39,085 nucleotides of DNA. It comes from Streptomyces albidus (ex Kaewkla and Franco 2022). GTDB taxonomy: Bacteria > Actinomycetota > Actinomycetes > Streptomycetales > Streptomycetaceae. Below the pieces are notes generated by a model. That model did no database searches and was not told the origin of the DNA. It saw nothing but the letters and a program-made list of their open reading frames with translations. Within the stretch, counting starts at the first letter, position 1. The number at the start of each line of letters is the position of its first letter. Where the stretch lies: contig NZ_JACBXA010000031.1 in the NCBI RefSeq assembly GCF_013870515.1, forward strand, positions 1 to 39,085. Direction: 5' to 3'. The translations under genes and the position numbers were made by a program. This document shows, in pieces, positions 19,711 through 26,988 of this stretch.

Positions 19711-20043
19711 ATGATCGTTCGAATCTGGCGGGGATGGACGACACCCGAGAACGCCGACACATACGAGTCGATCGTCAGCACGCGTGTGCTGCCCGCCATC
19801 GCCGAGCGTAAGCTCGCCGGCTACCACGGTGCCTACCTGCTTCGGCGTCCGCTAGACGGGGGTGAGGTCGAGTTCTCCACCATCATGCTGTTCGACTCGA
19901 TCGACACCGTCCGGGAGTTCATCGGCCCGGACCCTGAGGTCGCGCACGTCCCGGCCGAGGCAAGGGCCGTCCTGGCACGGTTCGATGAGCGGTCCGCCCA
20001 CTTCGAGACGCTGTTGACGCCGGAGGCCACACGTCCCGTGTGA
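19711..20043 (+). CDS. ABM-type (antibiotic biosynthesis monooxygenase fold) protein
   Basis: 110 aa from ATG 19711 (GTG 19705 is two codons upstream; no clear ribosome site). A small ferredoxin-like barrel: IVRIWRGWTTPENADTYESI, LAGYHGAYLLRRPLDGGEVE, FSTIMLFDSIDTVREFIGPD and FDERSAHFETLL match ABM-domain dimers found in cofactor-free oxygenases and heme-degrading relatives, but also in proteins of unknown activity. Complete and undisturbed although both neighbours are decayed. Function otherwise unknown. Confidence 0.75.
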   Translation: MIVRIWRGWTTPENADTYESIVSTRVLPAIAERKLAGYHGAYLLRRPLDGGEVEFSTIMLFDSIDTVREFIGPDPEVAHVPAEARAVLARFDERSAHFETLLTPEATRPV

Positions 20044-20087
20044 GTGGTGCGGCGGTCCGGGTGGGGTGTTGATCGCCTTGATCACCC

Positions 20088-20862
20088 TCAGGCTGCGTGA
20101 GCTTCAGGGCGTTCGACGAGTTGACCCTGTTCGAAGCGGGTTCCGGCTCGGACGAGGGCGACGAGGGGGGCGTTCACGGCTCGCCAGCGGGCCTGGGCGG
20201 ACTCGACGAGCTTGAACACCATCGCCAGGGCGGCGGCGCGGGAGCCGGCCCCCTTGGTGACCTTGGTCCGGTGTCGGACAGTGGCGAAGGTCGACTCGAT
20301 CGGGTTCGTCGTCCGCAGGTGGATCCAGTGCTCGGCGGGGAAGTCGCAGAAGGCCAGCAGTTCGGCCTCGTCATCGACGATTTTCTTGACGGCCTTGGGG
20401 AACTTCGCGCCGTACTGTTTGGTGAACGCGGCGACGGCCTCGGCCGCGCTCCTTGTCTTCGGCGTTGTAGATGTCCTGGCCTTCTTCGCCGCGGGCTGGG
20501 CCGACTTCGGGAGGCTGTCGAGACAGTCGTCCGTTTTGTGACCCAGCACCATTGGTGGCGGGTTTCGGGGAAGACCTCGTTCAACACGTTCCACAAGCCG
20601 AGGGCACCGTCACCGACAGCGAGGACGGTTGACGCGCGGAGCCTTGACCTCGAGCGTCCAGGCCGCGGTGGTCACCTTCCGGGGCCGTTACGGACCACCA
20701 GTCGACGTCCGCTCTCGTCCCGGTGGTCGGCCAACTGGGCTATGTGGGTGTTGACTTCGACCTCAGCGCGGCGACCAGCATCCGCCTCGCACCTTCCCGG
20801 ACGATCTCGTCGATCAGGGAGCCGCTCGGGGTGGAGCCATCGGCGTTGACTACGCTCAGCAC
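20088..20862 (-). pseudogene. IS256-family transposase relic with internal deletion
   Basis: Reading leftward from GTG 20862: SLIDEIVREGARRML (N-terminus), RLVVRNG, EVKAPRVN, then directly VLAVGDGALGLWNVLNEVFP, SLPKSAQPAAKKA, FPAEHWIHLRTTNPIESTF and KVTKGAGSRAAALAMVFKL to the stop at 20088. The ~140-residue segment between EVKAPRVN and AVGDGALG, which carries the first catalytic Asp, is missing, and several frame changes are needed. The second Asp (VGDG) and the Glu (NPIEST) remain. Inactive relic; terminal inverted repeats not identified. Confidence 0.85.
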
Positions 20863-21150
20863 GGGCGTGCCTCCGACCCGCGCGCGGGTACATTCGCCGG
20901 ATAGTTGTGCCTTCGTAGTCTGTCGAGCGCACCCGAGGAAGCTGAAGGGATGCACCGCCGGGGTTCGCTCTCTGGTGACGTGCCAAGGAGTACCGCTTCT
21001 GCTTCTCCGGGACCTGCAAGGAAGGGTGTTGCCGCCTCGTTCTGCTCAGTCTCGAGCCGAATCCTTGCCGCCGCGTGGTGGAGCCGACATGTTCGTATCC
21101 AGGCAGTCTTCTGTGCGTCTTGATTGCCGGAGTCCGTGGCGAGCGTCTAA
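20863..21150. other. 288-bp stretch between the IS256 relic and the gcvH-like relic
   Basis: No gene supported. One minus-strand frame reads ALDRLRRHNYPANVPARG, which is protein-like but too short to assign. Confidence 0.4.
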
Positions 21151-21529
21151 TCGCTGACCTCGTCACTGAGGTACTCCTCGTATGCCGGTGCGCTGAGCAG
21201 TTCGCCGAGATGGGACACACGAACCTTGATCAGCCAGCCCTTGCCGTAGCAGTCGACGTTGACCTTCACCGGGCGATCTGGAGCTCCTCGTTGAGGCCTG
21301 TCACCGTGCCCCCACCGGCGTGTAGAACTCGATCACCCTGGACTTGGACTCGATCGATCCGGCCGACTCCCACTTCAAAGCTCGCGCCCTTCGGCGGCAG
21401 CTCGATGTGCACGGTGTGACCGAGCACCGCTTGTGCGAAATCCGTGATGCCGATCGTCGCCTCGTTGCTCGCGAGCTGGATCCACTGGTGATCCGGCGTG
21501 TACCTACGGTCCCCAGGGGCGATCGCCAT
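21151..21529 (-). pseudogene. Decayed lipoyl-carrier (GcvH-like) gene
   Basis: Starts RRYTPDHQWIQLASNEATIG and ITDFAQAVLGHTVHIELPP, the glycine-cleavage H-protein fold. The lipoyl-lysine region IESKSRVIEFYTPVG lies in a second frame, GTVTGLNEEL returns to the first, and the C-terminus VKVNVDCYGKGWLIKVRVSH through EYLSDEVSD with stop at 21151 is in a third. At least three small indels. All domains are otherwise recognisable, including the lysine. No gcvT or gcvP is nearby. Diverged from housekeeping GcvH, so perhaps a stress-linked paralogue before decay. Confidence 0.75.
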
Positions 21530-21581
21530 GACGCACTTGCCCTCTCTGCTTCCGGCGAGATCACTTCAGCCCGGTGACTGA

Positions 21582-21605
21582 TCACTGTTGGACGTCCAAC
21601 AGTGA
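21582..21605. promoter_or_regulatory. Perfect 24-bp palindrome
   Basis: TCACTGTTGGAC followed immediately by its exact reverse complement. It lies 53 bp upstream of the gcvH-like start and 85 bp downstream of the DUF4142 relic. The core GTTGGACGTCCAAC resembles TetR-family operators; no T-run argues for a terminator. Confidence 0.55.
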
Positions 21606-21689
21606 CAGCACCGCGCCCGTTACTCGAGCGACAAAAGCGCCGTGAGCCGCGTGTTCACGAGACTGCGAGACGGGTTGAGGGTGAGCCGA

Positions 21690-22323
21690 TCAGTGCACGT
21701 CGTTCAATTCTTCGAACTTCACAAGGCCCGTGTCCTCCAGAACCGTGATGTGATCGAGGACGACGGCATTGGCCCTGGTCGCCAGCGACCGGACGATCGC
21801 GTTGCGCGTCTGATCACGTACCAGGCCGATGAGACCGAAGACCACGCCGTGCTGCCTTCGCAGATGATTGACCAGGACCTGGTCGAACTCCTTGCCCTGC
21901 GCCTTCTCCATGTCGCTCAAGTACTCCTGCTGGGAGCCCGTCGTCTGGGCGGGAAGCGTGACCCCCATCGCGCGGCCGGCTTCACGGCTCGCTTGTACAA
22001 CTCGGTGTGCCCATCAACTAGATGGTCACCTGCGACGCGTACCGACTTCGTCGTGCCCCGTTCCTGAGCTGACCGGCCAGCAGGCCCCACAAGCCTGCGG
22101 ACCGCACCTTCCGTATGCAGTCACGGCCCATCGGGGTCAGCGGCCCGTATTTCGTCGTCCAAGTCCCCTTGCCGTCGTCCTGCCATCCGGATCGTGCCTT
22201 CGCGATGTTGCGGTTCCCCGAGAACCAAGGTGTGGGTACCAACAGCGCAGCAAGCGTTGCTACGAGCACGAGCACGAGCACGAGCACGAGGACGAGCACG
22301 AGGACGAGCACGAGGACGACCAA
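21690..22323 (-). pseudogene. Decayed DUF4142-family exported protein gene
   Basis: N-terminal part (22323 to about 22050): a (VL)n hydrophobic signal/anchor encoded by a 6-bp repeat, then WTTKYGPLTPMGRDCIRKVR and SAGLWGLLAGQL. The middle continues in another frame as ERGTTKSVRVAGDHLVDGHT and ELYKRA. The C-terminal part is in a third: EAGRAMGVTLP through KEFDQVLVNHLRRQHGVVFG and AVVLDHITVLEDTGLVKFEE. Joined, the pieces give a full DUF4142 protein of the usual ~210 residues. Two small deletions (one near base 22065, one near 21985) break it. Confidence 0.8.
22262..22320. repeat. Imperfect hexanucleotide repeat, ACGAGC/ACGAGG
   Basis: About nine to ten tandem 6-bp units; the first are ACGAGC, the last alternate with ACGAGG. 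On the minus strand it encodes the Val-Leu signal/anchor helix of the decayed DUF4142 gene. Such repeats change length readily and would vary the helix by two residues per unit. Confidence 0.85.
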
Positions 22324-22633
22324 AGCTGTGCGATCGTCCGCCCGTTTACCGTGACGGACCGCATCCGTCCTCCTCTCCCCAACAGTGTCGCGATGCGTAA
22401 GTGACGCTAGTGAGGTGGGCGATCATGGGGCTGGGGGTTCATCCAGACCCGACAAAGACCGCTTCTGCAGCCCTCATGGCTGCTCGTCGGATGTCGGTCG
22501 ATCGGACCACTGCACGATCACTGTCACGCCCAGAGACTGCGCCGACGCTGGACTCGGGACGGCACGCCACGCAGCGGTCCCGTCCAGTGCTGCCCACTCG
22601 AGTTCACGGGTCGTAGTCGCCCGGCCGGTACCT
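22324..22633. other. 310-bp interval without a confirmed gene
   Basis: One minus-strand frame reads ELEWAALDGTAAW and LGVTVIVQWSDRHPTSSHEG before a stop near 22400. It is protein-like and could be another gene remnant, but I recognise no family and no start. Confidence 0.4.
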
Positions 22634-22969
22634 CTACCCGAAAATGCGGTGACGCATCGTGACAGCGTTTCGAGCCTCCCGGACCGGTTCGCTGACGCTG
22701 GTGATACGAAGTCGCCCTCCAGCCGCCCTCAAACCATCTTGCAGGCCGGCGATCCCGTACAGCGCGTCCCCGTCGCACCGTGTCACGTCCGCCATGTCCA
22801 GGCAGATGCTTCGGGAATTGTGACGGAGGCAGTACATGATGTAGTCACGAAGCGTGTACATCGTGTGAACGTCGAGCTCTCCACGCAGGAACAACGTGCT
22901 CTCGTCGCCATACCCGCCTGCTGACAGGTCGATGACGAGGTCCGAATGGATCTCGTGCGAGCGCTCCAC
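22634..22969 (-). CDS. STAS-domain anti-sigma-factor antagonist with altered phosphosite
   Basis: 111 aa from GTG 22969 (AGAAGGG 9 bases upstream). Single STAS domain: STLFLRGELDVHTMYTLRDY, then SICLDMADVTRCDGDALYGI and LRAAGGRLRITSVSEPV. In SpoIIAA-like proteins the loop after the DxxxVxxxD strand carries DSSG or DSTG, whose Ser is phosphorylated by the anti-sigma kinase; here it is CDGDALY, with no Ser or Thr. It may act constitutively or answer to another input. Divergent from the PP2C gene at 23274; no anti-sigma kinase gene is in the window. Confidence 0.8.
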   Translation of the reverse strand: MERSHEIHSDLVIDLSAGGYGDESTLFLRGELDVHTMYTLRDYIMYCLRHNSRSICLDMADVTRCDGDALYGIAGLQDGLRAAGGRLRITSVSEPVREARNAVTMRHRIFG

Positions 22970-23273
22970 GGTGACTGGCCCTTCTGCGACAAGGCACTGG
23001 TGCTCGTATCCGGAGGCTGTTGGCTCCTACCGCTAAGGGTAGGGCTTGCCCGGAATTCGGCACGGGGCTCCGTAGCAACCCGCTACGGCAAGAGCAGAGT
23101 CCAGCCGACGCCCTTGCACACCTGCCCCGGGTCACCGGGCATCGACCGTAATGCCGCGTGGCTTCACAACAAGCCGCTCACGGCCCGCGGGTACACCTGC
23201 TGCCCGCGCTGCCCCTCACCTAGAGTGACGTGAACACCGACAAACTTCTCATTCATGTGAGAGCTTCCTGACG
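22970..23273. promoter_or_regulatory. 304-bp divergent STAS/PP2C promoter region
   Basis: Contains a hairpin CCGTAGC-AACCC-GCTACGG (23070-23088) and a GGGTAG motif within CTACCGCTAAGGGTAG (about 23029-23044), faintly like stress-sigma -10 elements (GGGTAC/T). No -35 partner is clear. Presumed control region for both genes. Confidence 0.35.
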
Positions 23274-24320
23274 ATGAACCCGCAGCCCGGCAGTGTCGCT
23301 TTGTTCCTCCTGCCATACGTGGCCATAGGGCTGGCTGTCGCGGCGGACTTGGCCGCCGGTCCTGCTCTGGGGTTGCTCCCGCTACTCGCGTTGGGCCCGG
23401 CGTTCGCAAGTCTGAAAGGCGGACTGCCGCACGCTGCGTGCGTGGGTCTGGTCGCATTGGGTCTCTCCGTGCTGCTCAGCCTGTACGACAACCTCTTCGG
23501 TACGGCTCGCGGCGTCACGGCCTTGGTCGCCGTCCTGGGTACGAGCGTCGCAAGTCTTGTGGCGACGCGCTTGCGGCAGCGTCAGCAGAGGGAGCTGGTC
23601 CGTGCCCGCACGGTCGCCGAAGTGGCCCAGCAAGTCCTGCTCCCCAAGGTGCCCGGGACTCTCAACGGCCTTCAGATCGCGGTTTCCTACAGCTCGGCGA
23701 CCAGGGACACCCAGATCGGAGGAGACTTCTACGAAGCCGTCCACTCTCCCGTCGGCGTACGAGCCGTCGTGGGCGATGTCCAAGGCAAGGGCCTCAATGC
23801 CGTCGAGAGGGCAGCCGTGGTCCTCGGCGCGTATCGGGTGGCCGCCTACGACGAAGCAACGCTGGCTGATGTAGGCAGCTGTCTCGAACGGGCAGCGGGA
23901 AGACGCCTCTCCGACGAAGCCTTCGCGACAGTCATCCTCGCCGAAGTGAGCGACAACGGAGGCGTTACGCTCATCAACTACGGACATCCGCCACCACTGA
24001 TCGTACGCAGTGACGGCACCGCCTCCTTCGCAGAACCGACCGAACCGGCCCTCCCACTCGGCCTCACCGAATTCGGAGGTGGCCGCCCTCCCGTGTACCG
24101 AGCTGCCCTCGATCCCGGAGACCAGATGCTGCTCTACACCGACGGCACGACAGAAGCACGGAACCGTGCGGGAGAGTTCTACCCGCTGGCCGAGCGCACC
24201 CACCTCCTGAGGGCACTCGATGCTCACGCTGCGCTCGAAGGCCTGCGAAGTGACGTGGTAGCACACACCGGCGGCCCGTTGGCTGACGACGCCGCCTTGC
24301 TGCTGCTGCGGCGGCGCTGA
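23274..24320 (+). CDS. Membrane-anchored PP2C (SpoIIE/RsbU-type) serine phosphatase, second copy
   Basis: 348 aa from ATG 23274 (weak GAGAG about 10 bases upstream). Same architecture as 17214-18278: four N-terminal membrane segments (LLPYVAIGLAVAADLAAG, LLPLLALGPAFASLKGG and two more), a linker with RELVRARTVAEVAQQVLLP, then the phosphatase with metal-site acids QIGGDFYEAV, VGDVQGKG and ADDAALLLL. Shared blocks such as VGDVQGKGL, LLYTDGTTEAR/LLYTDGVTEAR and FYPL show the two are paralogues. Divergent from the STAS gene, its most obvious substrate candidate. A copy of the ~160-bp direct repeat begins 9 bases after its stop. Confidence 0.9.
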   Translation: MNPQPGSVALFLLPYVAIGLAVAADLAAGPALGLLPLLALGPAFASLKGGLPHAACVGLVALGLSVLLSLYDNLFGTARGVTALVAVLGTSVASLVATRLRQRQQRELVRARTVAEVAQQVLLPKVPGTLNGLQIAVSYSSATRDTQIGGDFYEAVHSPVGVRAVVGDVQGKGLNAVERAAVVLGAYRVAAYDEATLADVGSCLERAAGRRLSDEAFATVILAEVSDNGGVTLINYGHPPPLIVRSDGTASFAEPTEPALPLGLTEFGGGRPPVYRAALDPGDQMLLYTDGTTEARNRAGEFYPLAERTHLLRALDAHAALEGLRSDVVAHTGGPLADDAALLLLRRR

Positions 24321-24328
24321 CCCCCGAA

Positions 24329-24490
24329 ACCGTGTGCGTTTCACTGCACCGCCCATGCATCAGTGCAGGTCACAGCTCATCCGCGAAACCAGCGGTGTGC
24401 GAGCAGCCAACTGCCTCAACGCGCCTCATGGTCAGGGCACTGGCCCCCACAATGAAGGCGGATGAGCTGGGCGAAGTCACCGGACAAGAC
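24329..24490. repeat. Direct repeat, left copy
   Basis: Matches 30352-30510 in the same orientation: 43 of the first 46 bases are identical (16-base start ACCGTGTGCGTTTCAC; 18-base block GCATCAGTGCAGGTCACA), then about 65-70 percent by eye up to GAAGTCAC/TCGG. Together the copies bracket the IclR-PLP-deacylase-transporter module. Identity of the repeated DNA unknown; no clear coding function. Confidence 0.7.
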
Positions 24491-24837
24491 GCTGTCGATC
24501 CGGAGTCCAAGGAGTTTTCGCAGGTCAGAGTGTTGGATGATGGAGTGTCAGCCGCTCTGGCCCACGAATAGCCCACGGGTCAGAAATGAATACACCTAGT
24601 CTGCCAAGGCACTATCACTATCGGAGCGTTCCCCTCCAGGTGATCAGGTGTTCTGCACGCTGACGGATTGCGGGCGCCAGGACGGGCGGCCCGGACAGAA
24701 CCCTTGATACTCCCGTGCCAGAAGCCGCCCCTCGCCTCGTGGCTTCCGGGTTCTCACCGGGCACCTTGTCCGCCAGACCTCCAGCGCGGCCAGTAGCCGG
24801 TCACGTCGCTCTCGCGGTCCAGCAGGTGACGCCGGGA
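24491..24837. other. 347-bp remainder between repeat and iclR
   Basis: No supported gene. Noticeably more A/T around 24590-24640 than the flanks (ACTATCACTATC at about 24611-24622). Convergent gene ends on both sides (PP2C and IclR), so a terminator is expected, but no clean hairpin is seen. Confidence 0.4.
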
Positions 24838-25575
24838 TCAGTATCCGAGGGCGCGCTCGATGTCCGCCACGGCCGCGATCACCCGCGGGACGAAGGTGCG
24901 CAATTCGTCCTCGCCGACAACCACGTTCGGTACGGCCAGATCGATCGCGTACTGAACACGCCCGTCCGGTTGCTTGACCGGCGCTGCAACGGCGGAGACC
25001 ACAGCTTCGTGTTCACCCAGGTTGAGCGCGTAACCCCGCTGCCGGACGGCGTCCAGCTCGCGCAGGTAGTCCTCGGCGTTGGTGATCGTGCGGTCAGTGC
25101 TCACCGGGTAGTCGAGATTCGCCGCGAGCGCGGCCCGTTCCGTCTCCGGCAAGTACGCGACGACCGCCTTGCCCATGGCCGTGCAGTGCAGCGGTGCGGG
25201 TATACCGATCTGCGAGTACATCTGGACCGGCGAACGTCCCGCGTACTTGTCCACGTAGATCACCGTGCGGTTCTCGAAATAGCCGAGATGCACCGTCTGG
25301 CCGGTCTGCGCGTTGAGCCCGCGCAGGACCGGTGCAGCCACCTCGCGGACGTCCATTGCCGCCACAACGCGATAGGCGACCTGCAGCAACTGGCTTCCCA
25401 CGTGGTATCTGCCCGTCTCGTCGCGCCTGGCGAAACCTTCCTCGGCCAGGAGCTGGAGCAGTCGCACGGCTGTGGAGAGGCTGACGCCGTGGGACTGCGC
25501 GATGCGGCTCGCTGTAGCCGGCTCGTCGGACAGTGCGGCGAGGACTCTCAGCCCGCGCCGGAGGCTCTCACTCAT
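24838..25575 (-). CDS. IclR-family transcriptional regulator of the catabolic module
   Basis: 245 aa from ATG 25575 (GAGGAG upstream); a frame extension to GTG 25629 has no ribosome site. N-terminal winged HTH: RGLRVLAALSDEPATASRIA, then SLSTAVRLLQLLAEEGFARR. C-terminal IclR effector domain: TGQTVHLGYFENRTVIYVDK, PLHCTAMGKAVVAYLPE and the conserved AVAAPVKQPDGRVQYAIDLA. Divergent from the PLP-enzyme operon across 168 bp containing an inverted repeat, so it most likely controls that operon in response to its substrate or product. Confidence 0.92.
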   Translation of the reverse strand: MSESLRRGLRVLAALSDEPATASRIAQSHGVSLSTAVRLLQLLAEEGFARRDETGRYHVGSQLLQVAYRVVAAMDVREVAAPVLRGLNAQTGQTVHLGYFENRTVIYVDKYAGRSPVQMYSQIGIPAPLHCTAMGKAVVAYLPETERAALAANLDYPVSTDRTITNAEDYLRELDAVRQRGYALNLGEHEAVVSAVAAPVKQPDGRVQYAIDLAVPNVVVGEDELRTFVPRVIAAVADIERALGY

Positions 25576-25669
25576 GCACCCGTACTCCTCGCTCTCCTGG
25601 ACGGCATTAGCCGACTCCCTTGACGACACGAAGACACCCGAACTAGCTTCGCGTCACTATACGCAAGGT

Positions 25670-25688
25670 ACTTGCAAAATATGCAAGT
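25670..25688. promoter_or_regulatory. Inverted repeat in the iclR-operon intergenic region
   Basis: ACTTGC-AAAATAT-GCAAGT, a perfect 6-bp inverted repeat with an A/T-only 7-bp centre, 56 bp upstream of the TTG start of the PLP enzyme. A related half ACGCAAGGT lies just left (25661-25669). Suits an IclR dimer site. Confidence 0.6.
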
Positions 25689-25743
25689 GATCGTTGGTTC
25701 GGTACCGCCCCAGCGTGTTCGTGAGTCGGCGTGGAGGAATGAG

Positions 25744-26988
25744 TTGGCACAGCCCGGATCGTTCGCAGCTCTCGGTGAATGCACCATGTGCGGCCACAAG
25801 CAGGACATGGCGTTCCCGGACTACTGCGCGCACTGCGGCGGCTCGGTCGTACTCTCTCCCACTGGGCACCCCTTGCCGGACACCACGAACCTGCCGGGTA
25901 TGTGGCGCTACACGGGCCGGTTGCCGGTCACACCGGACACCGCGTGGCTGAGCATGGGGGAAGGCGACAGCCCCCTCGTTTCGGCAGCCGGCGCGGCCGA
26001 CTGGTGCGGCGTCGAGCACCTGCTCTTCAAGCTCGACCACCTCAATCCGTCGGGATCGTTCAAGGACAGGGCGACCGCCGTGGGGATGGCACAGGCCGTG
26101 CGGCAGCGAGCCAGCGCCGTCGTGTGTGCCTCGAGTGGCAACGCGGCGGGTTCGACAGCGGCGTACGCCGCCAGAGCGGGCCTGCCCGCGGTGGTACTGA
26201 CGCCCGAGGCGGTGCCTCCGGGCAAAGCCGCTGTCGCCCGTGCGCACGGTGCGACGGTGCTGCGAGTACGCGGGGACTACAGCAACACCTTCCGCACGGC
26301 ACGGGAACTGGCCGGTCGCTTCGGGTGGATCAATCTCACCACCACCTTCGTCAATCCTGTCGCCGTCGCCGGTCTGAAGAGTGCTGGTTACGAACTGGCA
26401 AGCCAGCTTGCCGAGCCGCCGGACTGGATCGTGGTGCCGGTCGGTGCGGGCCCGCTCGTGCACGGCATCGTGACCGCGTACCGGGAGCTGCACGACTCGG
26501 GAGAGGTCTCGGCGGTGCCGCGGATCCTCGGGGTTCAGGCCGAAGGTTGTGCGCCGGTCGCGGAGGCTTTCGCCCGCGGTGCGGCCGAAGTCGCCCCGTG
26601 GCAGAACGTGCGGACTCAGATCTCGGCGATATCCGATCCGTTGCGCGGTTATCCGTCCGACGGCACCTACACCTTGCGGCTGGTGCGCGAAACGGGGGGA
26701 GCCATGGCGACGGTCGCCGATGCCGGGGCCGATGAAGCCGCGAACCAGCTCGCGTACCGGGAAGGACTGCTCATCGAATCCGGCGCCGCAGCCGGCCTGG
26801 CAGCGGTCCGGACCCTGCGCGAGCGCGGAGCGATCCGCAGGAACGAGAGCGTCGTCTGCATGCTCACCGGGCACGGCATCAAGACGTTGTCCACCGAGGT
26901 CGAACCAGGTCCAGTGATCACCGGCACCGACGAAGCGGTGGGCCGGCTCCGGGCGCACACCGCGCTGGCGGAAGGAATGGCGGTGTGA
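25744..26988 (+). CDS. Threonine-synthase-like fold-type II PLP enzyme with zinc ribbon
   Basis: 414 aa from TTG 25744: GGAGG sits 6 bases upstream, whereas upstream in-frame starts (ATG 25681) fall inside the inverted repeat. N-terminal zinc ribbon with C13, C16, C28, C31 (CTMCGHKQ, YCAHCGG). PLP-binding Lys107 in NPSGSFKDR, phosphate/substrate loop SSGNAAGSTAAYAA, glycine-rich PVGAGPLVHG. Related to threonine synthase and serine/threonine dehydratases, catalysing beta- or gamma-elimination/replacement on amino acids. Since it heads an operon with a deacylase and transporter, and a biosynthetic thrC exists at 35445, a degradative role (elimination on a released amino acid) is more likely; inference. 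The stop overlaps the next start by 4 bases. Confidence 0.88.
   Translation: MAQPGSFAALGECTMCGHKQDMAFPDYCAHCGGSVVLSPTGHPLPDTTNLPGMWRYTGRLPVTPDTAWLSMGEGDSPLVSAAGAADWCGVEHLLFKLDHLNPSGSFKDRATAVGMAQAVRQRASAVVCASSGNAAGSTAAYAARAGLPAVVLTPEAVPPGKAAVARAHGATVLRVRGDYSNTFRTARELAGRFGWINLTTTFVNPVAVAGLKSAGYELASQLAEPPDWIVVPVGAGPLVHGIVTAYRELHDSGEVSAVPRILGVQAEGCAPVAEAFARGAAEVAPWQNVRTQISAISDPLRGYPSDGTYTLRLVRETGGAMATVADAGADEAANQLAYREGLLIESGAAAGLAAVRTLRERGAIRRNESVVCMLTGHGIKTLSTEVEPGPVITGTDEAVGRLRAHTALAEGMAV

Noticed and set aside
20040..20090. GGTG-GATC-GATC-CACC pattern as the terminal inverted repeat of the IS256 relic
   Set aside because: No matching repeat found on the other side of the relic near 20863-20960.
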